A stretch of DNA of 64,000 nucleotides, from the NCBI GenBank assembly GCA_900541965.1, contig UQLN01000016.1, positions 1 to 64,000 of the forward strand, given 5' to 3'. Positions 54,995 through 63,842 of the stretch are shown in pieces; position 1 is the stretch's first letter, and each line of letters opens with the position of its first letter. The position numbers and the translations under genes were made by a program. Below the pieces are notes generated by a model. That model was not told the DNA's origin and did no database searches. It saw nothing but the letters and a program-made list of their open reading frames with translations. Source of the stretch: an uncultured Parabacteroides sp. Lineage in GTDB: Bacteria; Bacteroidota; Bacteroidia; Bacteroidales; Tannerellaceae.

Positions 54995-56364
54995 AACAAG
55001 AATTGTTAGACAAATATAATGTACCGGTCCCCCGGTATACCAGTTATCCACCGGCAAACTATTTCACAGAAAGTTTTACCGGCGAAGACTATCTGAAAGC
55101 GATTGAACAGTCCAACCAATTAAGTCCGAAACATCTTTCGTTCTATTTCCATATACCATTCTGCCGGAAAATGTGCTATTATTGCGGATGCAACTCCATA
55201 CCGCTTTCCGAACACAATGTTGTAACCCGTTTCCGTTATGTGGAAGCACTCCACCAGGAAATAGAACTCATTGCTCCCTATCTTGCCGCTAAGCGAAAAA
55301 TTGCGCAAATCCATTATGGAGGAGGAACACCTTCCATATTGCCACTCATGCCCCTGAAAAGCCTGAATGACCATTTACGCAAAGATTTCACTTTTATCAA
55401 TAAACCGGAAATTGCCATTGAGTGCCATCCCGGTTATTTACAGGAAAAAGATTGGATCGCATTCGAAGAAGCGAGTTTCAACCGAATCAGTATCGGCGTG
55501 CAAGACTTTAACGAAGAAGTCCTGAAAAAATCAAACCGCAAACTTTCATTATTGCCGATAGAAGAGATTGTAAACGCACTCCACGCCTCCGGTATAAAAG
55601 TTAATTTGGATTTCCTGTACGGACTGCCCGGACAGACGGAACAAAGTTTTGCCGCAACCATTGAACGAGCGATAAAAATACAGCCAGACCGACTGGTGAC
55701 CTTCTCATATGCTCATGTACCCTGGGTAAACAAACGGCAGCTGCTCCTTGAAAAAGCAGGATTACCCAGCAGCGAGGAGAAAAGCCGCATGTATGAAACT
55801 GCACGCCGGATGCTCTGTGAAGCCGGTTACAAACCGATAGGCATGGACCATTTCGTACGTGAAAATGATGAATTGTATACTGCATTGCAGAACGGGCAGC
55901 TTCACAGGAATTTCCAGGGATACTGTACACGCAGAACCACCGGACAGGTTTATGCATTCGGTGTTACCGGTATCAGCCAGCTTACGGCAGCCTATGCCCA
56001 GAATTGCAAGGATGTTCCCGAATATATAGAACTGATGAGACAAGGAAGGCCTGCCACGATAAAAGGATATACCTTGAACGAAGAAGAACAAATTGCCCGC
56101 GAAGTTATCGAAACATTGATGTGTAACTATTCCATCAACTGGCAGGAAATTGCAGAACGGTTCTCACTTCCCGTTTCCGAAATAAAGCAGGCTGTAAATT
56201 ATAATAAAGCGAGTCTCGACGAATTTGCCGCAGACGGGCTTATCGAATTTAACGACGAACAACTAAAAATGACGGCGGAAGGCAGACTGTTTGTCCGCAA
56301 TGTTGCCGCCTCATTCGACAAACTGATGCTTCATACCAACAAATCATTTTCTAAACCAGTATAA
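54991..56364 (+). CDS. hemN: Oxygen-independent coproporphyrinogen III oxidase
   Basis: A 457-residue radical-SAM enzyme. The cluster motif is Cys58, Cys62, Cys65 followed by Cys67 in FCRKMCYYCGCN; this CGCN form and the length mark true HemN rather than the haem chaperone HemW. GGGTPS, SIGVQDFNEEV and the HemN C-terminal domain (EEQIAREVIETLMCNYSI) agree. It decarboxylates coproporphyrinogen III to protoporphyrinogen IX without oxygen. It is translationally coupled to the permease and 4 bp ahead of hemG. Confidence 0.94.
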   Translation: MKQELLDKYNVPVPRYTSYPPANYFTESFTGEDYLKAIEQSNQLSPKHLSFYFHIPFCRKMCYYCGCNSIPLSEHNVVTRFRYVEALHQEIELIAPYLAAKRKIAQIHYGGGTPSILPLMPLKSLNDHLRKDFTFINKPEIAIECHPGYLQEKDWIAFEEASFNRISIGVQDFNEEVLKKSNRKLSLLPIEEIVNALHASGIKVNLDFLYGLPGQTEQSFAATIERAIKIQPDRLVTFSYAHVPWVNKRQLLLEKAGLPSSEEKSRMYETARRMLCEAGYKPIGMDHFVRENDELYTALQNGQLHRNFQGYCTRRTTGQVYAFGVTGISQLTAAYAQNCKDVPEYIELMRQGRPATIKGYTLNEEEQIAREVIETLMCNYSINWQEIAERFSLPVSEIKQAVNYNKASLDEFAADGLIEFNDEQLKMTAEGRLFVRNVAASFDKLMLHTNKSFSKPV

Positions 56365-56368
56365 TATT

Positions 56369-57727
56369 ATGGAAAATATTGTAGTGATAGGAGCCGGACT
56401 AACCGGTCTGACCACAGCTTTCCACCTGACACGTAAAGGGAAGAAAGTACATGTACTGGAACAAAGCAACCGTACCGGGGGCCAGATTCATACATTTCGC
56501 GAAGAAGGATTTGTGTTTGAAAGCGGTCCTAATACCGGAGTGGTTTCCTATCCTGAAGTTGCGGAACTGTTTGCCGCCCTGGCTCCAGCATGTGAACTGG
56601 AAACAGCTCACGAAGAAGCCAAACGGCGGCTGATTTGGAAAGGAGATAAATTCCGTGCCCTTCCTTCCGGCTTGTTCAGTGCAATCACTACTCCATTATT
56701 TTCTTTAAGCGATAAGTTCCGTATCCTGGGTGAACCGTTCCGTGCAAAAGGAACCAACCCCGATGAAGCTGTAGGTGAACTGGCGGCAAGACGTCTCGGC
56801 AAGTCTTTCCTGCATTATGCGGTAGACCCGTTCCTTTCCGGTGTTTATGCCGGCGACCCGATGAAACTGGTAACCCGTTACGCACTGCCTAAATTATATA
56901 ACCTGGAACAACAATACGGTAGTTTTATCCGCGGTACCATTGCCAAAGCAAAACTTCCTAAAACCGAACGCGACCGTCTGGCATCCAAAAAGGTATTCTC
57001 CGCCGCAGGAGGACTCGAAAACCTGACAATAGCCATGACCGAGGCTATAGGAAAAGAGCATATCACACTCTCGGCAACCGGTATTACCATCCGCCCTTCC
57101 AATAAACAATGGTTGATTTCCTATCAGACACCGTCAGGCGGGGAACAAACAATTTTGGCAGACAAAGTAATTACCACTGTCGGGGCCTATTCACTCCCGG
57201 AACTGCTGCCTTTCGTACCCAAAGAGGATATGGATAAAATCAGCAATCTGCAATACGCACCGGTCGTTCAGGCTAGTGTGGGCATCCGCAACACAAACAA
57301 ATTACAATTCAATGCATTCGGAGGATTAGTCCCTTCCTGCGAAAAAAAGGAGGTGCTCGGAATCCTCTTCCCTTCTGCCTGTTTCGACGGCAGAGCACCA
57401 AAAGAAGGCGCGCTTTTCTCCTTTTTCATCGGAGGAGTCAAACATGCGGAGCTTACTACCTGGCAGGATGATGAATTGAAAACTTTAATTATCCGCCAAT
57501 TCCATTCCATGCTAAAGTTCCCGGTCGACGTAGAACCGGATATGATCCGTATCTTCCGGCACCCGCACGCTATTCCCCAATATGAACTAAGCAGCGGCGA
57601 ACGCTTCCAAACCATCGAGAAACTCGAAAAAGAATATCCCGGATTAATCTTAGCCGGAAATATGAAAGGAGGCATCGGTATGGCAGACAGAATCAGGCAA
57701 GCAACGCAATTGACGGCCGACATCTGA
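56369..57727 (+). CDS. hemG: Protoporphyrinogen oxidase (HemY-type, FAD)
   Basis: A 452-residue flavoprotein with the dinucleotide-binding motif VIGAGLTGLTTAF (residues 5-17), HVLEQSNRTGGQIHT, and the C-terminal FAD motif GLILAGNMKGGIGMADRI. It oxidises protoporphyrinogen IX to protoporphyrin IX, the step after HemN. It is the HemY/PPOX fold although Bacteroidota annotations often use hemG. Ferrochelatase is not in this window. The gene ends the porphyrin operon. Confidence 0.9.
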   Translation: MENIVVIGAGLTGLTTAFHLTRKGKKVHVLEQSNRTGGQIHTFREEGFVFESGPNTGVVSYPEVAELFAALAPACELETAHEEAKRRLIWKGDKFRALPSGLFSAITTPLFSLSDKFRILGEPFRAKGTNPDEAVGELAARRLGKSFLHYAVDPFLSGVYAGDPMKLVTRYALPKLYNLEQQYGSFIRGTIAKAKLPKTERDRLASKKVFSAAGGLENLTIAMTEAIGKEHITLSATGITIRPSNKQWLISYQTPSGGEQTILADKVITTVGAYSLPELLPFVPKEDMDKISNLQYAPVVQASVGIRNTNKLQFNAFGGLVPSCEKKEVLGILFPSACFDGRAPKEGALFSFFIGGVKHAELTTWQDDELKTLIIRQFHSMLKFPVDVEPDMIRIFRHPHAIPQYELSSGERFQTIEKLEKEYPGLILAGNMKGGIGMADRIRQATQLTADI

Positions 57728-57850
57728 CAGGTTTCTATTGACAGTTAGGCTTCGCCATCCATCTTACAAATATTACAATGTGGCAGGATATTAGGTTTAA
57801 AAGTGACATTATCTCACAATAAGCCCGACTATACTAACACACACTATAAA

Positions 57851-58259
57851 CAAAAAGGAGCATTTAGCTGACAATCCACTTATTTTTACTACCTAAAAGG
57901 AACTTTTATACCTACTTTTGTAAAAAATCCAACTACTTGCGGACCTAATTTTAATTAGTAGCGGTACTAAATTCAATTATATCCGGAGTAAAAAGTAGTA
58001 TATTTTAACTTCAAAACATATATGTTTTGCATTTAAAACACCCATGTTTTGATTTTCAGATGTTATGGAGCAGAAATACAACGCTGTAAGAACAAAAAAA
58101 ACGGTTGCCACGCAGATATCAAATAGACTGCTATATAAAAAAATACACGACAATATATTCAATTAAAATCTGCATCATGTCAATTAGCAACTGCCATATC
58201 ATTTTAAGCAACAAACCGACAAACCTCAACTCCGCGAGAGCCGCATATTTCCAAGCGCC
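57851..58259 (-). repeat. Leader-plus-22-bp-unit element, copy 2
   Basis: The reverse strand reads: leader with CTCTCGCGGAGTTGAG and GTTTGTCGG, then eight consecutive 22-bp units (58050 down to 57875), then a tail with CTCCTTTTTG. Unit 2 carries the same AAAACATATATGTTTT dyad as unit 2 of copy 1 and unit 6 has TAGTTGGATTT. Compared with copy 1 it has one more unit and lacks the 85-bp palindromic insertion. As in copy 1, it lies divergent from a gene start (58412) and convergent with the end of an operon (hemG). It fills most of the 684-bp gap. Confidence 0.75.
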
Positions 58260-58423
58260 CCCGCCCTTCCTTCATCCATGAGCAGGAAAACATAGATACA
58301 TTATCAAAATGTCAAAAATATCTTTCTGTCAATCCGCCCCTATCTTAAAAAGTAAAATATCAAATCAAAACATAGACGAAATCCAAACAAAAACTTTTAC
58401 TTTGTAAAAAAATGGGAGAAGTT

Positions 58424-58810
58424 ATGGATAAAATGGTAGAAATAGCCCGGTTTACCCGTCCGCAAGAAGCACAGGTACTCGAATCCCTCCTGAAATCAGA
58501 AGGAATCGAATGTTATTTGAGAAACGAATATACTACTCAGGTTATGTATCCTGCCAATATGGGTGGCGTCCGTGTGGAATTGCTGGAAAGCGAAGTAGCC
58601 CACGCAATGGAAATAATGGAAGCCAATGGCTATGAATTTCCGGAAGAAGATGAAGAGCCGGAACAAATCCAGGCCATATCAGGCTGGGCACGCCATATCC
58701 CGTTTCTCCGCAGCTATTCTTTAGAAAAACAAATCATTATCATATTCGTGATAATAGCGGTACTGCTTACCCTTTTCATTTATTGCGGTTCCCTTTTATC
58801 CTCCAAATAG
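58424..58810 (+). CDS. DUF2007 protein with C-terminal membrane helix
   Basis: A 128-residue protein: an N-terminal DUF2007-type domain (VEIARFTRPQEAQVLESLLKSEGIECYLRNEY, then VELLESEVAHAMEIME) and one C-terminal transmembrane segment (IIIIFVIIAVLLTLFIYCG, about 105-124). DUF2007 is called a putative signal-transducing domain with a ferredoxin-like/PII-like fold, without a known function. ATG 58412 would add four residues. A two-TM small protein follows 13 bp later. Confidence 0.8.
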   Translation: MDKMVEIARFTRPQEAQVLESLLKSEGIECYLRNEYTTQVMYPANMGGVRVELLESEVAHAMEIMEANGYEFPEEDEEPEQIQAISGWARHIPFLRSYSLEKQIIIIFVIIAVLLTLFIYCGSLLSSK

Positions 58811-58823
58811 ACAAATGTAACCG

Positions 58824-59006
58824 ATGGCACGTAGAAAAATAACAAATAGTCAGGCAGTATGTATTACCCTTTTATGGGGTGTATTATGTTATATGTTGCT
58901 TGTTTACAGCGAAAAGATAACCTTCGACGTCATTTTCGCTCTGGTAGCATCAGCTATCATTGTGTTTGTACCGATATACAAGAGCAGAAGACGGAAGGAA
59001 GAATAA
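58824..59006 (+). CDS. Small two-helix membrane protein
   Basis: A 60-residue protein with two hydrophobic segments (AVCITLLWGVLCYMLLVY, VIFALVASAIIVFVPIY) between basic ends (MARRK..., KSRRRKEE). No family recognised. The short distance to the DUF2007 gene and the clean membrane-protein pattern make it a likely real gene. Confidence 0.65.
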   Translation: MARRKITNSQAVCITLLWGVLCYMLLVYSEKITFDVIFALVASAIIVFVPIYKSRRRKEE

Positions 59007-59073
59007 CATTTAGTCAGTTTTCCAAGCCTAATATAACTAAATGATATTTTTATCGCATTTTTTCTTTCAAATA

Positions 59074-59105
59074 TTTGTTTGTATAAAATTTTAGCTTACC
59101 TTTAC
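59074..59105 (+). promoter_or_regulatory. Promoter of glutamate dehydrogenase
   Basis: TTTG at 59074-59077, 19-nt spacer, TACCTTTAC at 59097-59105, giving a 5' leader of about 55 nt. Confidence 0.75.
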
Positions 59106-59166
59106 ACAGTCGTTTAGGAGACGGCGCTACAATAGCAAAATGGTATAATAAAATCAATTCAGTCTT

Positions 59167-60501
59167 ATGAAGGCAAGTGAAGTTTTAGACAACTTAAAGA
59201 GAAGATTCCCGAATGAACCTGAGTATCATCAGGCAGTATCAGAAGTTTTAGGTACAATTGAAGAAGCGTACAATGAGCACCCTGAATTTGAAAAGAGCAA
59301 TTTAATCGAGCGTCTTTGTATACCCGACCGCATATTCTCATTCCGCGTGACTTGGATGGACGATAAAGGCCAAATTCAGACCAATATGGGATACCGTATC
59401 CAGCACAACAATGCAATCGGCCCGTACAAAGGTGGTATCCGCTTCCATGCTTCTGTAAACCAATCTATCCTTAAGTTCTTAGCTTTCGAACAGACTTTCA
59501 AAAACTCACTGACTACACTGCCGATGGGTGGTGGCAAAGGAGGTTCTGACTTCAGCCCGCGTGGTAAATCAAACGCTGAAATCATGCGTTTCTGCCAGGC
59601 TTTCGTACTGGAATTATGGCGTCACATCGGTCCGGACACAGACGTTCCTGCAGGTGACATAGGTGTAGGCGGACGCGAAGTTGCTTATATGTACGGTATG
59701 TACAAAAAACTGGCACACGAAAATACAGGTACATTCACAGGTAAAGGACGTGAATTCGGTGGTTCACTGATTCGTCCGGAAGCTACAGGTTACGGCAACG
59801 TATACTTCCTGTTGGAAATGCTGAAAACACGCAATATCGATATTAAAGGTAAAGTCGTTACAGTGTCCGGTTCCGGTAACGTAGCACAATATACAGTTGA
59901 AAAACTGATTGAATTGGGAGCTAAGCCGGTTACTATGTCCGACTCTGACGGTTACATCTATGACCCGGACGGTATCGACCGCGAAAAGCTGGACTTCATC
60001 ATGGAACTGAAAAACATGTACCGTGGACGTATCCGCGAATATGCAGAAAAATATGGATGCAAATATGTAGCAGGTGCACGCCCATGGGGTGAAAAATGTG
60101 ACATTGCTATGCCGAGCGCAACTCAAAACGAGTTGAATGGCGATGATGCAAAGACACTTCTTGCAAACGGATGTTTCGCTGTATCGGAAGGTGCAAACAT
60201 GCCATCCACTCCGGAAGCTATCGATACGTTCCTTGAAGCAAAAATCCTTTACGCTCCGGGTAAAGCAGCCAACGCCGGCGGTGTATCCGTTTCCGGTCTG
60301 GAAATGACACAAAACGCTATGAAGTTAAGCTGGAGCAGCGAAGAAGTCGATGAAAAGCTGAAAAGCATCATGAAAGACATCCACGAACAGTGCCTGAAAT
60401 ATGGTAAAAACGCAGATGGCACAGTAAATTATGTAAAAGGCGCTAACGTTGCAGGCTTTATGAAAGTAGCCAAAGCAATGATGGCACAAGGCATTCTATA
60501 A
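59167..60501 (+). CDS. gdhA: Glutamate dehydrogenase
   Basis: A 444-residue hexameric-type glutamate dehydrogenase. Active-site strings LPMGGGKGGSDF (catalytic-region Lys, about 119-130) and PAGDIGVGGREVAYMYG, then the nucleotide-binding VSGSGNVAQYTVEKL (about 237-251) and GKAANAGGVSVSGLEM. It interconverts 2-oxoglutarate plus ammonia with glutamate; coenzyme preference is not decided here. With proline catabolism and glutamine synthetase elsewhere in the window it covers main nitrogen flow. It is monocistronic with a clear promoter and terminator. Confidence 0.96.
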   Translation: MKASEVLDNLKRRFPNEPEYHQAVSEVLGTIEEAYNEHPEFEKSNLIERLCIPDRIFSFRVTWMDDKGQIQTNMGYRIQHNNAIGPYKGGIRFHASVNQSILKFLAFEQTFKNSLTTLPMGGGKGGSDFSPRGKSNAEIMRFCQAFVLELWRHIGPDTDVPAGDIGVGGREVAYMYGMYKKLAHENTGTFTGKGREFGGSLIRPEATGYGNVYFLLEMLKTRNIDIKGKVVTVSGSGNVAQYTVEKLIELGAKPVTMSDSDGYIYDPDGIDREKLDFIMELKNMYRGRIREYAEKYGCKYVAGARPWGEKCDIAMPSATQNELNGDDAKTLLANGCFAVSEGANMPSTPEAIDTFLEAKILYAPGKAANAGGVSVSGLEMTQNAMKLSWSSEEVDEKLKSIMKDIHEQCLKYGKNADGTVNYVKGANVAGFMKVAKAMMAQGIL

Positions 60502-60567
60502 AAGGTTGCTTGTCGACCAAATTGCCGTTGACAGTTAACTGAAGAATAAATAGGGATTAATGATTAT

Positions 60568-60608
60568 AAAAGGATGATGTATCCGCTTTTGGACACATCA
60601 TCCTTTTT
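60568..60608 (+). terminator. Terminator of gdhA
   Basis: AAAGGATGATGTATCC and GGACACATCATCCTTT form a 16-bp stem with one mismatch, loop GCTTTT, followed by TTATCTTT. Confidence 0.88.
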
Positions 60609-60696
60609 ATCTTTATCGATTAGTCTGAATTTAACTATCGGCTCTCACTTGTCAACTATCAACTATTTCTTACCTTAGTACCGAAATTAGAAAACT

Positions 60697-62127
60697 ATGG
60701 TAACAACTGAATTAAGTAAACTTTATCATGAATACACGGGGTCCCCGGCAGAAGATATAACCGAGTTACCTTCATCCGGCTCCAACCGACGCTATTTCAG
60801 GTTATCCGGGCCACAAACCTTGATCGGCGTAAGTGGAACATCCGTCGAAGAGAACAGAGCATTCATTTATATGGCACAACATTTCCGGGAAAAGGGATTA
60901 CCAGTGCCCAACGTATTCTGTTACTCGGAAGATAAATCTTACTACCTGCAAGAAGATTTGGGAGATACCCTTTTATTTAATGCAATTGAAAAAGGAAGAA
61001 AAAGTTGTGTATTCGATGAATGCGAACGGACCTTATTGCATAAAACAATTGCCTTACTGCCTGCCATCCAGTTTGCAGGAGCCGAAGGAATGGACTTTTC
61101 GAATTGCTATCCGCAACCGGAATTCAATAAACGCTCCATTTTATGGGATTTGAATTACTTCAAATATTGCTTCCTGAAAGCTACGGGAATGGAATTCCAG
61201 GAAAATCTGCTGGAAGATGATTTCCTGAGAATGAGTGAAGTGTTACTGAAAGACACCTCCCCTACATTTATGTACCGTGATTTCCAGTCCCGCAACGTTA
61301 TGATAAAAGAAGGGGAACCTTGGTTTATCGACTTTCAGGGAGGACGTAAAGGTCCGGTATATTATGACGTAGCCTCTTTCCTTTGGCAAGCCAAAGCAAA
61401 ATATCCGGAGGATTTACGCCAGGAATTGATACAGACTTATTTGGACGCAGCTCGTAAATATACGACAATCGATGAACAGGAATTTTGTAAGCAATTACGC
61501 CATTTCGTTCTTTTCAGGACATTGCAGGTATTAGGAGCATATGGCTTCCGCGGATATTTTGAAAAGAAACCTCATTTCATCCAAAGTGTTCCTTTTGCCA
61601 TTGAGAATCTGCGTCAGTTATTGAAAGATGAATACTCCGAATATCCTTATCTGTGTTCCGTTCTGAAAGAACTTACCGACCTTTCACAGTTCCGCGACGA
61701 TTTACAGAAACGTACTCTCGTAGTGAAAATCGTAAGTTTTGCTTATAAAAAGGGTATACCGAATGATCCGAGCGGAAACGGAGGCGGATTTGTTTTCGAT
61801 TGCCGTGCTGTCAATAATCCGGGAAAATATGAACGGTATAACCATTTTACCGGATTGGATGAACCGGTGATCCGTTTCCTTGAAGAAGACGGAGAAATCA
61901 CCCAGTTCCTGAATCATGCATATGAAATTGCAGACGCATCCGTAAAACGTTATCTGGACCGGGGGTTCAGCAACCTGATGATCTGTTTCGGTTGTACCGG
62001 CGGACAACACCGTTCCGTCTATTCTGCCCAGCATATGGCTGAACATCTGCATAACAAATTCGGTGTGAAAGTAGAACTGGTCCATCGCGAACAAAACATA
62101 GAACAACTTTTTAACGCAACATTATGA
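60697..62127 (+). CDS. AmgK-like sugar kinase fused to RapZ C-terminal domain
   Basis: A 476-residue two-domain protein. The N-terminal ~325 residues are an aminoglycoside-phosphotransferase-fold kinase related to AmgK (anomeric MurNAc/GlcNAc kinase): SSGSNRRYFRL nucleotide loop, catalytic loop MYRDFQSRNVMI (about 190-201) and metal-binding FIDFQGGRKGP. The C-terminal ~140 residues match the RapZ C-terminal domain (FAYKKGIPNDPSG..., IGCTGGQHRSVYSAQHMAEHL-type motif). In E. coli that RapZ domain binds glucosamine-6-phosphate. It overlaps the next gene by 4 bp, and the pair resembles the AmgK-MurU recycling shunt. Confidence 0.85.
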   Translation: MVTTELSKLYHEYTGSPAEDITELPSSGSNRRYFRLSGPQTLIGVSGTSVEENRAFIYMAQHFREKGLPVPNVFCYSEDKSYYLQEDLGDTLLFNAIEKGRKSCVFDECERTLLHKTIALLPAIQFAGAEGMDFSNCYPQPEFNKRSILWDLNYFKYCFLKATGMEFQENLLEDDFLRMSEVLLKDTSPTFMYRDFQSRNVMIKEGEPWFIDFQGGRKGPVYYDVASFLWQAKAKYPEDLRQELIQTYLDAARKYTTIDEQEFCKQLRHFVLFRTLQVLGAYGFRGYFEKKPHFIQSVPFAIENLRQLLKDEYSEYPYLCSVLKELTDLSQFRDDLQKRTLVVKIVSFAYKKGIPNDPSGNGGGFVFDCRAVNNPGKYERYNHFTGLDEPVIRFLEEDGEITQFLNHAYEIADASVKRYLDRGFSNLMICFGCTGGQHRSVYSAQHMAEHLHNKFGVKVELVHREQNIEQLFNATL

Positions 62128-62864
62128 AAGCTATGATTTTTGCAGCCGGTATGGGGACTCGCCTCAAACCGCTGACCGATACTATGCCCAAAGCCTTGGT
62201 TCCCATAAACGGAAAACCAATGCTGGAACATATTATCTTAAAACTCAAAAATTCCGGATTTACTCAAATCGTTATAAACATTCATCACCTCGGACAGCAA
62301 ATCATTGATTTCCTTGCGGAAAATAACAACTTCGGGATAGATATTATTATTTCCGACGAACGTGATTACCTGATGGATACGGGAGGGGGCATAAAGAAAG
62401 CAAAAAGTTTTTTTACAGGTAAAGAGCCTTTCCTGATTCACAATGTAGACATTATATCGAATGTGGATTTAAAAAAACTATACGATAAGCATCTGGAAAC
62501 AAATCCGCTTGCGACATTATTAGTCAGCAAACGTGAAACTTCACGCTATCTACTTTTTAATAAAGAAAATAAGCTGTGTGGCTGGAGAAACCTGGAGACC
62601 GGCGAAGTAAAATCATTCTATCCGTATTTCGACCCTGCCCAATACAATGAATATGCATTTAGCGGCATTCATGTACTTTCTCCTGAAATATTCGACTGGA
62701 TGGAAGAATGGACAGGCAAATTCTCCATTATTAATTTTTATCTGTCGATATGTGCCAAAACGGATATTCATGCTTACCCGGCAGAAAATCTGCACCTGAT
62801 GGATATTGGAAAAATTGAAACGTTAACAAAGGCTGAAGAATGGATTAAACATTTTACTACATAA
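62124..62864 (+). CDS. MurU-like sugar-1-phosphate nucleotidyltransferase
   Basis: A 246-residue nucleotidyltransferase with the pyrophosphorylase signature MIFAAGMGTRLKPLTDTMPK (residues 4-23), HNVDIISNVDL (metal-binding Asp) and FSGIHVLSPEIF. MurU converts MurNAc-1-phosphate to UDP-MurNAc, letting cells bypass de novo synthesis. The overlap with the AmgK-like gene (ATGA) strongly supports this role over a generic NDP-sugar function, though substrate specificity is not proven by sequence. Confidence 0.85.
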   Translation: MKAMIFAAGMGTRLKPLTDTMPKALVPINGKPMLEHIILKLKNSGFTQIVINIHHLGQQIIDFLAENNNFGIDIIISDERDYLMDTGGGIKKAKSFFTGKEPFLIHNVDIISNVDLKKLYDKHLETNPLATLLVSKRETSRYLLFNKENKLCGWRNLETGEVKSFYPYFDPAQYNEYAFSGIHVLSPEIFDWMEEWTGKFSIINFYLSICAKTDIHAYPAENLHLMDIGKIETLTKAEEWIKHFTT

Positions 62865-62869
62865 AAAAC

Positions 62870-62919
62870 AACAATGGTTTTTCCCTATCATAAATTATGA
62901 ATCAGGAAAAACCATTGTT
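62870..62919. terminator. Bidirectional terminator between murU-like and phosphoesterase genes
   Basis: AACAATGGTTTTTCC and GGAAAAACCATTGTT form a perfect 15-bp stem with a 20-nt loop between convergent genes. Confidence 0.85.
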
Positions 62920-62951
62920 ATCTTAAAAAAATCCCCTTCTATAGTTACTCT

Positions 62952-63842
62952 TTACGGGACATATATCAATTCATATTGGATATCTCCATTTGCTTTACAG
63001 GTTATTTTTGCGATTTCTCCCCTTATCGGATTATTCCGTTCACTGAATGCATCTAAAGTAATATATTGCACACCACGGAATGTATTTTCCCCATGAGCAT
63101 GGATATGTCCGCTGAATACATAATCGATCTTATTCTCAGCAAAGAAGTCAAACAAGTAATACAATTCCTCGCGCGGGAAATTGGAAGAGTAAGCATTCGA
63201 ACGGGGACGGAAAAACGGGTTATGCGTGAAAACAAAACAATGACGGTACTCCTGCCTTATCTCCTCAACGATAGGAAGAATGTCCTGCATTTGCCGTTTA
63301 CCTAACGTACCGTTCGCAGTATCCAAAAAAACAAAAAGATCCGCAAGGTCTTCGCGTCCTTCAACATAAACCTCTACAAAATAAGTTGAAGTTCCGAATA
63401 TATCATTAAATAACGCCCAACCATTACGGGTTATATCGTGATTTCCCACTACCGGATAGAAAATCAAACCTTTCTCCTTATACTCTGTTACCAGATCCTC
63501 AACATCTGCATAATACTCAGGTTGTGTTTCAGCCAAATCGCCCAAATGGGCACAAAACAGATGTCCTCCTTTCAAGGTTTCATCAAAAGCCTCGGTTAAA
63601 CGTTTCATATCAGTCGTTGTATGACTATCGGCTATGACCAGAAACGAGTACTCTTTTCCACTTGTATCAATCTCGAAAGTTGATTTTTTATTTTCTTCCT
63701 GCGAATAAAAATAATAAGATTGCTTTACGCGGTCGTCAACATTCGTATTACCTATCAGGATACCTGTAGGTTCAATTTTGCTGCAACCGGATAAAAAACA
63801 CAGGGCGCAGCATACCGATATTATATATTTTTTCGTTACCAT
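62952..63842 (-). CDS. Calcineurin-type phosphoesterase lipoprotein
   Basis: A 296-residue exported metallophosphoesterase: lipobox CALCFLSGC (Cys near 20), metal ligands in VIADSHTTTD (about 70-79), AHLGDLAE (about 98-105), PVVGNHDITRNGW (about 130), HNPFFRPRSN and SGHIHAHGEN. Substrate not predictable. Its start codon overlaps the end of the upstream gene by 7 bp, so they are co-transcribed and both products are envelope proteins. Confidence 0.88.
   Translation of the reverse strand: MVTKKYIISVCCALCFLSGCSKIEPTGILIGNTNVDDRVKQSYYFYSQEENKKSTFEIDTSGKEYSFLVIADSHTTTDMKRLTEAFDETLKGGHLFCAHLGDLAETQPEYYADVEDLVTEYKEKGLIFYPVVGNHDITRNGWALFNDIFGTSTYFVEVYVEGREDLADLFVFLDTANGTLGKRQMQDILPIVEEIRQEYRHCFVFTHNPFFRPRSNAYSSNFPREELYYLFDFFAENKIDYVFSGHIHAHGENTFRGVQYITLDAFSERNNPIRGEIAKITCKANGDIQYELIYVP

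Noticed and set aside
54991..56364. HemW (haem chaperone) instead of HemN
   Set aside because: The fourth cysteine (CYYCGCN), the 457-residue length and the HemN C-terminal domain fit true HemN.
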